The notes: generated by a model not told the origin, from the sequence alone. Counted from the stretch's first letter, positions 48,550-61,300 are shown. The stretch: 64,000 nt of DNA from Ampullaceana balthica (GCA_944989445.1 CALYLW010000553.1:305878-369877); one strand, 5' to 3'. Made by a program: numbers and translations.

Positions 48550-50360
48550 ACAGCACAACTTCAAGCGTTACGCCTTTGTCGTAATGGCCAGTCACTACAT
48601 TCATCTACTTGCGAGCCGCGAGAGGGCTAATAGTCAGTAGCCCACAGGGTGATGTTTATTGTGTGTGTGTTTCGCTTGTATCTGACCATTCTGTGACAAT
48701 AAAGCAAAAATTTCCCTGACAACTCTCGTGTCATTTGGGAAATTGAAAGCCACAGACATTTATAGAAGTCTTTCAAGAATTACATTCGTAACTATTAAAA
48801 TATAAATTAGCCCCAAGGTTAGAGGCTTTAAGAGATGTTAGAAAATTAATGAAGAAGCGAAAAACGTATGAAACGTATATTTCTCTATTTGTCATCATAT
48901 TCTTGTAAAAAAATTATTATCAATAATTTAAATCCGTCGAAATTACTTGTAAAATAAATGTACAATAGTCTCCATGGGACTTCATTCTGCTAAAGGCTAT
49001 AAAATGCCGATGTTTCCTTTAAATAGTTTTTCTACCAAAAACCACCAAATCAGGTTTTCGTAAAGTTGACAGCAAACTTCTGCGAAAGGAGTAAAATCAT
49101 ATATATTAAAAAAAATATCCAAACATCAACGGAGGTGTATGAAAAACTCGAACCATTCTTTGAAAATGTTGGTTTCAAAGTTGACACCGTAGACCAGACG
49201 TCTTATCTGGCTACGTCTGCTCTGCTCGGATCCGCTGGCATTCGAGGACCATGGTCGTTGCCCGTTCCTTCTCAGGCCTGATGTCAAGGATTCTTAAAAA
49301 AAACATTGAGGGACCAGCTTTGTAAAAAAAAATAATAATAAATATGTACACGATGTATTTAATCGGCGGATCGTGTGTTTAGACTGCTATCAGTTTAGGT
49401 AGAAGTAAATATAAGGAAACAATGTCGGAGAAAACTTTGAACAATGAAACAGTGAAACAACGTTGTTTACTTATGTCATTGTTAGGGAGCCTCGTGCCTT
49501 CTTTTTTTTTATAATGTTTATTTATAAGTGTATCAGGTGTCCCAATGTGAAACAACTGACATGTCTAGGTTTATTAAGAGCTTTGAGCCATACACCAGAG
49601 CCATATCTGTGTTTCCCACGAGCCCTATTCCTATGCCATGAACCCGAGCCCTATTCATGATCTATAACCCCGAGCCACATTAAACGTCAGCCCTTTCCAT
49701 GACCCACAACCATGAAACACAAAAGTTAGCTTTAGCTCCCTTTATCCCAGTCTCAAGACAATGTTTAAAATATACCGATATATTCACCATGGCGTACAGC
49801 AGTTTGAAGCATAATTATTGCTTGGAAAAAAAAAGTTCGCACAAATATTAATTTAAAACTCCTTGAACATCTTTATTTATTTTTTGTATATGAAGTAGCT
49901 CCTTTTTTTTCTCCACTTTGAGAACCAGTGGTATCAACGTGTTTGCAGCCATCGTAGATCCTCGCTCCGGATCTATACACCAAACACGTTCTTGTGCGAG
50001 TGTCAAATGAAAATGCTATAAAAATAAACCTTTTTTTTTAAAGACGTAAAATTGTATACTGTACACTGACTTGAAATTAATACACAAGTGAACAAAGAAC
50101 ATTTTCTGCATGATTAACACTAGATTAGCCTAGTCCTGGGCTTAAAGAGATTCGGATTAGCCACAACAAGATTATAAGAAATGGGGACAGAATTAAATAA
50201 CAAGATTCTTAAATTTATAACTCAATCCATTATTTTTTCGCTGCTCTTTAAACGTGTGCACTGTAAGAGCCATTGGAAATGAAGAAAAAGGTTTCATGTA
50301 AACAGGTTACGGAATAAGGTACATTAATTAGGGAGCCTAAAAAAAGACGGGTTGAAAAAA
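48550..50360. other. Intergenic, no gene recognised
   Basis: Nothing assignable. A single hAT-type terminus may lie at about 49914-49932 (CACTTTGAGAACCAGTG), but no partner end was found. Confidence 0.5.
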
Positions 50361-50364
50361 AATA

Positions 50365-50790
50365 TATAAAGGTAAAAAAATGATTTTTTAAAACCACGTT
50401 TTTATAAGTAGACTAAAAAGAAAGAAATATTTTAAAACTTATTAGTTCAAGTACTTCGATTTAATATGACTAAAAACGTGGGGCGGCAGCTTATGAGGTT
50501 TAACATATGCGGTTCACTCATTCTCTCACGTATAGATCTCTCTTTTGCTTTCTAAATTAGAAATCTTTAATTTTTATACCAAAAACCCGCCCCACGTTTT
50601 TAGTCATATTAAATCGAAGTACTTGAACTAATAAGTTTTAAAATTATTTTCTTCTTTTTAGTCCACTTATAAAAACGTGATTTTCAAAAATATTTTTTAC
50701 CTCTATTTTTTTAAATTCTTTTTAGTCCACTAATAAAAACGGGGTTTATAAAAATATTTTTTAACCTCTATTTATTTTACCAAACACCTC
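50365..50790. mobile_element. Foldback element, subfamily 1, truncated
   Basis: Arm 'aaccacgtttttataagtag' then ACTAAAAAGAAAG at 50392. A long inverted arm at about 50590-50700 includes GTCCACTTATAAAAACGTGA. A third, partial arm (GTCCACTAATAAAAACGGGG) follows near 50722. The inverted arms would pair over roughly 100 bp. It lacks the core found in the copy at 39577. Confidence 0.72.
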
Positions 50791-51098
50791 ATCAGCGCCC
50801 GCCCAACATTTAAAAACATAGCGATGAGGTCACGGCGTGAACTCACCACGTGAAATTAGACTACGACAGGCGGGTAGTGATGCTTATTATATAATATATT
50901 ATTATATTTACGCTCAATTATCACTGATGCCTAACGCTGAGGGACATCCCTCTGCTTTTTTAAAATTTTGCGTTGTAAGCAGTGCTGATTGACTCAAATA
51001 GTTATTTTTTGGTGCAGTAATTTGGTGCGCTGCTTTCTAAAATTAGTTTAAAAATCGTGTGGTGATTAGCACTGTAAAAATTATTATATAGTCTAAAT

Positions 51099-52972
51099 CA
51101 GTGGTTCCTAACCTTTTGGAGTCCATGCACCCCTTCAGATGCCCAAAAAAAGTTCATGCACCCCCTCATGAAACTTGCAGAAAATGCATAATAATCTATG
51201 TTTATTTTAGTAACACAACAGTTTTGACAATAGGCAACAGGGAATTTAGTGAGAGATCTGCTGTTTCTTATGATCAATCAGCTATTTAAATCTGGGGACT
51301 GTTTTGGACAAAGCAACTCTCATGTCATCCTCTGCATTCAACTTATTCCTTTCCTTGGTTTTAATAGTCAAAGGTGTGGATAATCCTGCTTCACAGAGAT
51401 AGGTTGTGGCAAATGGAAGGAGAGTCAGTACAGCCCTCTTGGCTAGTTGTGGGTAGGATTCTAGCTGGGTGCACCAAAATTCAATCAAGGTATTGTAACT
51501 GAAGGCACTCGTCACTACTTCTCTGGTTCTCAAATCAATCAGGTCATCTTTAGCAAAGTCACTGTCATCAAAGTTGTCCTAGTCACAAAGAAAAGGATTG
51601 CGAATCCAAAGGTCTTTCCTAGCAATTTCTGGATAGAAATACGCATCAAAGGACTTTTGCAATGTTGAAAGGTGCTCTGAAATTTCCCCTTTGATTTTGT
51701 CAGGTAGTGATCCCTCAGTGGTTCCTTCTGCACTAGATATTACATTTTCATCCAAGAGTGGAAAGTTGGCTAAGTTGGACTTTTCTAGTCGTAGTCGTTG
51801 GAATAGTGACACTTTGTTAAGGAAGGCTTGCATCTTTCAAAAGCATCCATTACAGTCACAGCAGGTCCTTGGAGAGATGCGTTCAACTCATTCAAGATGG
51901 TGAAGATGTCAGCCAGGTATGCCAAGTAATGAATGAAATTTGGACAGTCAAACTTGTCAGCAAGGTCACTCCTTTTTTGTCGCAAGAAAACGGCAAGCTC
52001 CACTCTCAGTTCTACTAACCGAGAAAGTACCCGTCCCCTGGACAACCAGCGCACCTCAGTGTGGTAGAGCAGAACTTCATGCTCAGAGCCCACCACCTGA
52101 CAGAACAACTTGAAGAGGTGGTGGTTCAAGGCATGTGAATGGATAAAATTTACAACTTGGACTGCAATAGAAATAACTGACTTCAAGGTTTGAGGTAGAG
52201 TTTTGCATGCCAGGACCCGACGATGAAGGATACACTGTGTAGTGACAATATCTGGAACTTCTTTCTTTACAAGTGCTGAAAATCCTGACTTATTACCATC
52301 ATGGAGGGAGCACCACCTGTGCAAATTGAAGAAATTCTTGAAGTCCAGTCAAACTGGTTTTCAGTGAAGAATGCCCTGACTAGCTGCAGCAAATCAGCAG
52401 CTTTGGTAGTAGCTAGGAGTGGCTTACAAAAGAGAAATTCCTCCTTCCGCAATCTCAGAAAAACAAGAATCTAACTGCATTGCGCTACATCAGTGGATTC
52501 ATCCAGCTGCATGCTAAATGGAAAAAGACTGCTTCTCATCTCACACAAGACTTGATCCAGAATATCTGCAGCCATGTCACTAATCCTGGAATTAATAGTG
52601 TCATTGGACAAAGCAACTTTCTCAACCTGCTTCCTCTGCTGGTGACCACACATCAGTTCCACCATCTCCAGAGCACAAGGCTTTACCAAAGTTCTCTAAT
52701 GGTGTGGGGCTTCTTGTTCTTTGCAAAACGATATGCAACCTTGAATGATGCCTCCAGTGCAGGTTTCTGTGACAAAGAAAATCCATGCTTGGACAAGGTA
52801 ACTGAGGTCAAGAAGCGAGCTCTCTTCTTCTTGAATACCTCAACACTGTCCTTGAAATTGGATGGATGGACTTTCTCCAAGTGCTCTCGGAGTCTAACAG
52901 GCTTCATGTTGTCATTGCACAGGATTTTTCCACATAGGAAGCACTGAGGCTTTTGCGTTCCATCTCTCTCTC

Positions 52973-53013
<41 letters not shown>

Positions 53014-53630
53014 TTATTTATTAACGATTTTGAAGGGGTGGTGACAATCGGAAAGTCGTACCAGTCACAGGCAAATTTTTAACTGACGATGTAGATGTTT
53101 TTAATGACTGGAATCGGATTCTCAACTCAAGATTTTAGGTTTCATTGACGAATAATGGCTTACAATTAACGTTTTTAAGACATTTGCAGTGTACCAAGCA
53201 ATAAAAGTGAAGGAAAAAAAGTCCAACGTTTACATCCTCTCAAAACAGTTAGAGGGTCACCGGAAGACATATATCTGACGTATTTGATGACAAAATTAAA
53301 TTGCTTTGAGAAAACTGTGACTTAAAACACGAAATTCCGAGGAACATGTAGAGCGATCTGTTCATTTTGCGAAAAGGTTTTTCCGTCAATTTTCGACATG
53401 CGCAGAGCGACGCACGAACGAATATAAAACATGTTGTGTATGGAATATGGGTGCCCTTTAACGCGGCATGCCTTGCTTATGGTTTACATTTTCAGATTAT
53501 CAGTATTTCTTTCTCTTTTTTTTTCTTTTTTTTTGCTTCCTCTTTTTTCTCCTCTGAATGGTTCATGCACCCCCTGGAACCTGTTCATGCACCCCTTGGG
53601 GGTGCATGCACCACTGGTTAGGAACCCCTG
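51099..53630 (-). mobile_element. Complete hAT transposon, ZBED5/Buster-like, inactive
   Basis: Perfect 8-bp target duplication GTCTAAAT (51091-51098 and 53631-53638). Inverted ends are CAGTGGTTCCTAACC at the left and CAGGGGTTCCTAACC from the right (14/15), and each is followed by short CATGCACCCC motifs. The - strand carries a degraded transposase. A (CT)n tract at 52968-53012 lies just 5' of the coding part. Confidence 0.93.
51285..52970 (-). pseudogene. hAT transposase pseudogene (ZBED5-like)
   Basis: In coding order: a BED-type finger starting CFLCGK (about 52945) with REHLEKVH; then the RNase H-like core including SMQLDESTDVAQCS and the later WLSRGRVLSRLVELR; and a C-terminal dimerisation segment LLPFATTYLCEAGLS. 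At least three frameshifts (near 52690, 52300 and 51830) and at least two in-frame stops (near 52470 and 51580) break it. In the family the enzyme cuts and pastes DNA using a DDE catalytic triad; this copy cannot make a full protein. Confidence 0.88.
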
Positions 53631-53642
53631 GTCTAAATGCTT

Positions 53643-54012
53643 TGTTTAATTTCCAGGAATATTTCGTATTTATCATACAAGGATAAGTTACATGGGCTTT
53701 TGAAAAAAGTGGGCGCCTTATTAGGTGCCCTAAATAAAAGTGGGCGCCGCAGCACAGCCTATATTATATACATACTTTGTGTACATTTCAGGAATATTTC
53801 GAATTTATCATACAAGGATAAATTACTTGGGCATTTGACATAAAAAATAAAAGTAAAAAAAAACGATTATAAAATACTTTGTGTACATTTAAGAAATTTT
53901 AATATTACGTATTTATCATACAAGGACAAGTTAGTTGGGCTTTTGAAAAAGGTGTGCGCCGTAGGCGCCCTTAACAAAATGGGGCGCCGCAGGTGCCACG
54001 GCGCCGCAGCAC
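53643..54012 (+). repeat. Three copies of an interspersed/tandem ~110-130-bp repeat
   Basis: Copies near 53650, 53780 and 53880 share 'ctttgtgtacattt', 'cgtatttatcatacaaggat' and 'gggcttttgaaaaa', followed by GC-rich palindromic GGGCGCC tracts. Same family as 22884-22990. Unclassified. Confidence 0.72.
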
Positions 54013-54440
54013 AAACTAGTATAAAGATAAACTAAGAAATGCATTAATTTAATTACGGTACATTCGATCGATCTGAAATTTAAATTCAATGTATTGTCAT
54101 CCAAGATATATATGTGGTAAAATTTTGAATCTCTAGGACCATCAGAAGTGGTTTAATTTTACGTTGGCAAATTTGAAAAATTGGGGACAGACAGACACGA
54201 AAGCAAGTATCTAATAAAATATAGATAAACTAAAAAGTTCAATAATTTAATAACGGTACATTTGATCGATCTGAAATTTTGATTGCATTGTCATCCGAGA
54301 TCTATCTGTGGTAAAATTTTGAGATCTCTAGGACCATCAGAAGTGTTTTAATTTTACGTTGGCAGAATTGAAAAATTGTGGACAGACAAACCACCAACAA
54401 ACAAACAATGCCACAGGAACGAAAGCGAGTTAATAAAAAC
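54013..54440 (+). repeat. Two tandem copies of the shared core repeat
   Basis: Copies at about 54017-54205 and 54223-54438: 'agataaactaa..a.tgcat', 'taacggtacatttgatcgat', 'gtggtaaaattttga', 'tctctaggaccatcagaagt', then a GACAGAC tract and 'gcgagttaataaaaacgtgg'. The terminus matches subfamily 1 foldback arms. Confidence 0.75.
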
Positions 54441-54514
54441 GTGGTTTAAAAAAAAGAAGGACGCATCGCAGAAAACCTTCCTCGGCAAAAGAAATTAAAA
54501 AAACTAATTAAATA

Positions 54515-55490
54515 ATATTAAAAAATCTTTTTTTTTAAAGTACACGCTTTTATTTACATATAGAAAGTGCACTAAAAAGAAGCAAATAAAAATTTTCTAT
54601 GATTACAGGTTAAATCCGTGAACCTATCCACTGCACATAAAAGCGTGGGGTGCATATCACAACTCATTTCTCTTTGCAACTATTCTTTTGCATATAGATA
54701 CATATTTCTAATTAATATGTTAGTAGCATGTATATGATCAAAGTTGTAAAACTTTGAACGTTTATCAATATTGATACAAATTTGTATTTATGTTTCGCAG
54801 CCTTGTACATGATAGAGAGTTGTGGTGAGCGCCCCACGCTTTTATGTGCAGTGGATAGGTTCACGGATTTCACCTGTAATCATAGAAACATTTTATTTGC
54901 TTCTTTTTAGTGCACTTTCTATATGTAAATAAAAGCGTGTACTTTTTTAAAAAGTATTTTTTTAAAAATTATTTTATTTTCTACTTTTTTGTTTTAAATT
55001 TTATGTTTAAAAATGTGGGTATCTAACTGCAAGGGGGACGTGGGGGTGGGAAGTGAGAAATAGACACAAGGAAAACACCGCGCACCAAAAAAAAACGAAT
55101 ATCATGAATATCGTCTTTAATACAAAGTCGAAAAACATCAGCTGATCGCGTCAGCCTTGACTGCTGCCTTCGTGTCACACCCTCGAACCCCGCCTGCGAA
55201 TTCAGCAAATCAGAAGAGCGTGGATTCGTGTCGCCACGCACCTCAACCGCCGTGTTGGTGTTGACATGATTATCCCGAGGAGAAATATATAGAGATAAAC
55301 TAAAAGTGCATTAATGTAATTACGGTACATTCGATCGATCTGAAAGTTTGATACAATGCATCTATCCAAGATCTATCCGTGGTAAAATTTTGAGATCTCT
55401 AGGACCATCAGAAGTGGTTTAATTTAACGTTACAAGATTTGAGGGAAGGATTGATACAAAATACAAACAGTGTGACTTAAATAAAAGCGT
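54515..55490. mobile_element. Composite foldback element, subfamily 2
   Basis: Left arm about 54530-54655, starting TACACGCTTTTATTTACATA, then 'gtgcactaaaaagaag'. The inverted arm is at about 54824-54957, with a spacer of about 170 bp. After a GC-richer stretch comes the shared core (55287-55440), ending in 'taaataaaagcgtgtg' near 55471-55486, a third inverted terminus. Same layout as 39577-40316 but different arm sequence. Confidence 0.72.
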
Positions 55491-56440
55491 GTGAAAATGG
55501 TGAAAATGAAACAAAGTATCTGCATTATTTTGTTCTAGAAGACATCAAACCAGATGTACCCAGTACTGTAACGCGTACACAGCAGCTCTGAATATTAAAA
55601 TTATTTTTTATATTCCAAAGCACAGCCTTCGGGTTCTTCTGCTGGCTGTTAAGTGTGATCTGACGTCGACGTACGTGAACACAAATTCAAATATTTTCGC
55701 TGATACTAATTTTAACTACACCATTTCTATCATGAAAGTGTCAAGAGAAACTTTCATCGTCTGCATGTATCAGGCTCATTGTGTGTCTGCAAGAGTTGTT
55801 ACTCTTGGATTGAACTGTCTGATAAAAAAAGATCCGGTTAGACTTTTACGGACATTCACTCATAATCTTAATTATCAAATTTTCAGCCTCTGCAAAATGA
55901 CATTATTAAAAATATAAAATATTTTTAAAAAGAAATTTTCGTTGCAGTGCCAGACAAAGTTTCATCATGAGTATATAAAATTGCATACATGTATATATTT
56001 CCGGATACACCAGTTTCTTCATCTTTAAATTATCTTCTGCTCTTTTATTATTTTTTTAAAAATCCGACTGAAAATAGTTTATAATGCTAGAGCTGAGTTC
56101 ACTTTGTTAAAGAAAACTTTCATTTAGGGTTCTTTGTTTGTCGTTTATTGTATACAAAATTCTGTACTAGTCTAATTAGGACATACATATTGTTCAATCT
56201 CTACTTGTTCTTCGACCCAGAAGAAATTAGTTCGATCCTGCTGCCATGTGTGAATTGGGAAATTGGAAAAGAATCTTCAGGAACAATTAATAATGCACAT
56301 TTAAATTGTTTTATTGAAGTAACTTGTAGATCCCTATCTAACGTTTCTTAATTCAATGCGTAACTGGCCGTAACTGCTTTTTAGTCCCTATGATGGGATC
56401 ATTCGAGATTAGAATCTTGCCTTCTTCAATCCATGTACAG
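55491..56440. other. Intergenic, no gene recognised
   Basis: No recognised gene or mobile element. Open frames at 55675-55917 and 56148-56351 lack known motifs. Confidence 0.5.
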
Positions 56441-56445
56441 CATAC

Positions 56446-58240
56446 GCTGTCATTCAGTATGTCATTGATTGTTTTATTAAGTATGCCGTTAATCATATCA
56501 TGTCATTCGGTGTTTCATTGAAGGTCATTCAGTATGTCATTCAATATTTTTAAAGTATGCCATTAAGAATGTCATTCATCGTTTCAATCAGTATGTCTTT
56601 CAATTATGTCATTCAGTATGTCATTCAGTATGTCATTCAGTATGCCATTCAGTATGTCATTCAGTACGTCATTCAGTATGTCATTCAGTATGTCATTCAG
56701 TACGTCATTCAGTATGTCATTCAGTATGTCATTCAGTATGTCATTCATTATGTCTTTCAGTATGTCATTCAGTATGTCATTCAGTATGTCATTCAGTATG
56801 TCATTAATCGTTTCAATCAGTATGTCTTTCAGTATGCCTTTCAGTATGTCATTCAGTATGTCATTCAGTATGTCATTCAGTATGTCATTAATCGTTTCAA
56901 TCAGTATGTCTTTCAGTATGCCTTTCAGTATGTCATTCAGTATGTCATTCAGTATGTCATTCAGTATGTCATTCAGTATGTCATTCAGTATGTCATTCAG
57001 TACGTCATTCAGTATGTCATTCAGTACGTCATTCAGTATGTCATTCATTATGTCTTTCAGTATGTCATTCAGTATGTCATTCAGTACGTCATTCAGTATG
57101 TCATTCATTATGTCTTTCAGTATGTCATTCAGTATGTCATTCAGTATGTCATTCAGTATGTCATTCAGTATGTCATTCAGTATGTCATTCATTATGTCTT
57201 TCAGTATGTCATTCAGTATGTCATTCAGTATGTCATTCAGTATGTCATTAATCGTTTCAATCAGTATGTCTTTCAGTATGCCTTTCAGTATGTCATTCAG
57301 TATGTCATTCAGTATGTCATTCAGTATGTCATTAATCGTTTCAATCAGTATGGCTTTCAGTATGCCTTTCAGTATGTCATTCAGTATGTCATTCAGTATG
57401 TCATTCAGTATGTCATTAATCGTTTCAATCAGTATGTCTTTCAGTATGCCTTTCAGTATGTCATTCAGTATGCCTTTCAGTATGTTATTCAGTATGTCAT
57501 TCAGTATGTCATTCAGTATGTCATTCAGTATGTCATTAATCGTTTCAATCAGTATGTCTTTCAGTATGCCTTTCAGTATGTCATTCAGTATGTCATTCAG
57601 TATGTCATTCAGTATGTCATTCAGTATGTCATTCAGTATGTCATTCAGTATGTCATTCAGTATGTCATTCAGTACGTCATTCAGTATGTCATTCAGTACG
57701 TCATTCAGTATGTCATTCATTATGTCTTTCAGTATGTCATTCAGTATGTCATTCAGTACGTTATTCAGTATGTCATTCATTATGTCTTTCAGTATGTCAT
57801 TCAGTATGTCATTCAGTATGTCATTCAGTATGTCATTCATTATGTCTTTCAGTATGTCTTTCAGTATGTCATTCAGTATGTCATTCAGTATGTCTTTCAG
57901 TATGTCATTCAGTATGTCATTCAGTATGTCATTCATTATGTCATTCAGTATGTCATTCAGTTTGTCATTCAGTATGTCATTCAGTATGTCATTCAGTATG
58001 TCATTCATTATGTCATTCAGTATGTCATTCAGTATGTCATTCAGTATGTCATTCAGTATGTCATTCAGTTTGTCATTCAGTATGTCATTCATTATGTCTT
58101 TCAGTATGTCTTTCAGTATGTCATTCAGTATGTCATTCAGTATGTCTTTCAGTATGCCATTCAGTATGTCATTCAGTATGTCATTCAGTATGTCATTCAG
58201 TATGTCATTCAGTCTGTCATTCAGTATGTCATTCCGTTTA
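56446..58240. repeat. 12-bp satellite, ~150 units, with 84-bp higher-order unit
   Basis: Basic unit ATTCAGTATGTC. A variant block beginning ATTAATCGTTTCAATCAG recurs at 56803, 56887, 57247, 57331, 57415 and 57535, mostly 84 bp (7 units) apart. Because 12 is divisible by 3, frames reading IQYV and FSMS (+) and DILN (-) stay open for 545-571 codons. These look like a consequence of the repeat; no promoter or family match. Confidence 0.95.
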
Positions 58241-58459
58241 TAAGGAATTATTCGGCTCTGGATTCGGGCTGAAGACATGAAATTTGAGGTATTTTTAATG
58301 TAGACGAATCAGCAGAATATCCCATAAACGTCACCGAAAACTAAAATAAATAATATTATTATTATATTTTAAAAAAAAACAACTAATGTTTAGTCTTGAA
58401 ACAATAAATAAAATTCAAATTATGTTTAAGAGAATTTCGACTTTGCTCGTTTAAAGTAA

Positions 58460-58819
58460 CTCTTTAAAAGGGAATTTTTACTTTTCGTGCCTCAAGACAA
58501 TGAAATTCTCTACCATTATACATTCGTATTATTTCCACTAAAAAGGCCTTCAAGACTGCATTGAAAACACATCTCTTCAAACTTTCCAAATCCACAAGAA
58601 ATTTCTCTGACTGGTAAACGTAACTTATGGGCACCATCATGTCGTTTATGTATTATTTTTTTAATTGGTATATTTTAAATTAGGAAATGAATGTTTTAAA
58701 TTCAATGCATCTATAAATATGTGCTACTATTTATCTGTGAAGTACTGTGAGCCAAGCTGCTTTGATTTTGGGGGGGTACTGCGCTATATAAGTTATCAAA
58801 TTATTATTATTATTATTAT
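58460..58819 (+). mobile_element. L2/CR1-like LINE 3' end
   Basis: The + strand gives NSLPLYIRIISTKKAFKTAL then KTHLFKL, the C-terminal signature of L2/CR1-clade polymerases. It is followed by 3' UTR with 'tactgcgctatataagttat' and an ATT trinucleotide tail. A stop precedes the NSLP; 5' truncated and dead. Confidence 0.8.
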
Positions 58820-59290
58820 TTATCTTATCTTATCTGTTTACAGACGCTCCTACTATACAGAAGATTATTGCGTCCTTTCGCTTATCTATGGTTTGTGTTT
58901 AGTCCTGCATTTTTATTAGAGATTTAAGTGTTGATGAAGTGTTGGTTTTCCTGGTTTCTTCAGGCAACCCATTCCACGCCCGAATTCCGGACGGGAAGAA
59001 CGAAATTTTGTATGTGTTTGTTCTTGCATACGGAATAAGAAAGGTGTTTTTATCCTTATGTCTATCTGAGGGATGTATTAAGTTATCTTTGTGTTGTATT
59101 TCTAAATTAGAATTAATTGCTTTATGTATGATTACTACTTTGCTCTTGGTTCTTCTATCCTCTAATGTTTCAAGGTTTAATGATTTAACTAATGGTGTTA
59201 TTCTTGTCAACTTTGAATATTCCCCAGTAATGAATCTGGCAGCTCTATTTTTGAATTTGTTCTAGTTTATCAATGTTTTCTTTTGGTGGA
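58812..59290 (-). mobile_element. LINE 3' fragment with (GATAA)n tail
   Basis: The - strand frame 59210-58899 (103 codons) ends its polymerase tail with ISFFPSGIRAWNGLPEETRK, then STLKSLIK, the common 'F.P..IR.WN.LP......s...K' LINE C-terminus. The 3' UTR ends in TTATC/GATAA repeats abutting the tail of the L2-like LINE. 5' truncated. Confidence 0.8.
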
Positions 59291-61300
59291 TGAAATATTA
59301 TTATATCTCTAACTATGAAATAAAATTTAAAAAATTAAATGCATAGAATTATTTTTATAAATATTTAACAAAAAACTGATATTTATCATTACACTTTACA
59401 GAGATTTCCATTAAAGATATTACTTTTCTGTCGTAAAGACGCTGGTTGTCAATTGGTTAAAAGTCAATTTTTTAATTTTTTAATTTGTTAATTTTGTTTC
59501 TTCATGAAATTTTCAACAGAAAAGTTTGTTTTTTTCTTTTTCCAAAGGCTGATATTAGATTGTAACATTTATGTTCAAGCAGTCTGTTCTCTATTCAGAC
59601 CATCTCTTCTTACAACAAACATGGGAGAGAAGTCGCCTCGTCTGCTTGGGTTGATCTAGGGTCAATTGCAAAACATGTTTTAAATCATAAAAATTGGCTG
59701 TTAGTTTGATCAATAAAATAAGAATACATGCGAATGAGATTTTAACGAATCGTTTTAGAATTTAATCTTCTGAAACTTCTGTGTCAGGTACATGTGCATT
59801 ATATTGTTTTTATCAAAGGTGAAGTCATTATTTAGTTATTGGTTAGTATTTTGGCTTTGCTCTATTTGGATAAAATCATAATCGAATACGGCAGTTCGTC
59901 ACTTTTGTTTACAACTCCGGTTCTGATACCTGAAACTTCATCGTGATTTCAAAAAGTTCTAAATCAGAAGTGCCCTCAAAATATCAACTTTTCGGCTATT
60001 CATAACGAGGTTGTTCGGGGGCGCAGTCGGCGCCCACTTTTTTTTTCAAAAGGCCAAGTACCTTACTTGAATGTTATTGCATGTGTTCAAATCAGTGTGT
60101 CCGACAATGAAAAATTGGTATGTGAATGAGTTCAATAAAATAATGAATAATTTACGTTTCATAGTTAATTAGAATGATTTATTGTTCACAAAATTTCTCT
60201 ATATATCCCTTTTCTAAAATTAAAATTAAAGCCCAAACAATGACGTCATATAATATTTTACGGCGAGAAACACCAAACGCTCTGTTAATCTCGAAACCAA
60301 AACTGATTATGATTTTACATCTATATTTTCAATTTAAAAAATATGCTTATTATGTCCCTCATCGTTACAGAATGAGTGACCTGGTATTTTGTTTTGTTTT
60401 AGATGCAGTTTTAGATATAATAGAAGACGAAGAAAAATGTCATTTATATAACTTTTTGTGCTACTTTTCATTCACATGTTAGGATTCTCAGGATTTTTAT
60501 AGATAAACGATTTATTTATTATTAAGTTTGTGTCACCGACATTTGATGGAAAAGTAAAGTCCAATTTTGTTTGAGAATAATTGATGTTAATGTCAAAGTA
60601 TAATCATTGTTGTCCAAGTCAATGTGTAATCACTGTTGTCTAGGTTTAATAATTGCTGTCAGGGCATATCAGTGTACCAATGTCTTTCCAGCCAAACCCC
60701 CCCCCCTTTTCTTTTGTCCTTAAAGCTTTTAAGACAAATATTGTATAATCTTGACAATAAAAATATAAATCTGTTGACCAGGAAGGAAGAATTCGTCTCT
60801 CAAGAATCGGTTGTGGGGAGGGGTGGAGGGGCTGTTGAAACTCACAAAATCTTGTGCATGATATAACACTGGCCATTGTCCTATGTTCGGTCATTGTTAT
60901 TGTGGCTTTAATTACACTGCGGCCAAGACGCCGGGTTGTTTAAACACACCATGAATACCGGCCCCGGCTAGGGAGCTAGTGTTGACTGGCTGCGTCAGGC
61001 GACCAGGGCCGTAGCATGCCTCAGTCGCCCGGCAGCGGACGCGGTCCGTACTTAGGACTTTGTAACAAGTCGCGGGCTTTGATATTCCAGACGGACTCGC
61101 CCGTTACCCACAATTCCGGGTATCTGGCCCCAAAGATTAAACAGTTGGACGACATGCAACTTTCCCTCACCGACTGCTCAGCGGCTCTAACACTTGTGTT
61201 CGCTGGTGTTGTTGCCAATAGTATGTCTGTTGTCACCTCTCCATGTCAGTGACTTTGTGGTGTCATTAAATGGTGTCCTTTAAGTCAGGAGCTGTAAATA
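59291..61300. other. Intergenic, no gene recognised
   Basis: AT-rich to 60900, including a reversed fragment of the 53.6-kb repeat at about 60003-60075. Then a GC-richer unique stretch at 60905-61250 with an open frame but no recognised domain. Confidence 0.5.

Noticed and set aside
49914..49932. hAT right end GAGAACCAGTG
   Set aside because: No partner left end or duplication found.
56557..58278. Long open frames of 545-571 codons on both strands
   Set aside because: Produced by a stop-free 12-bp repeat; low-complexity IQYV/FSMS/DILN proteins with no recognisable flanking domain.
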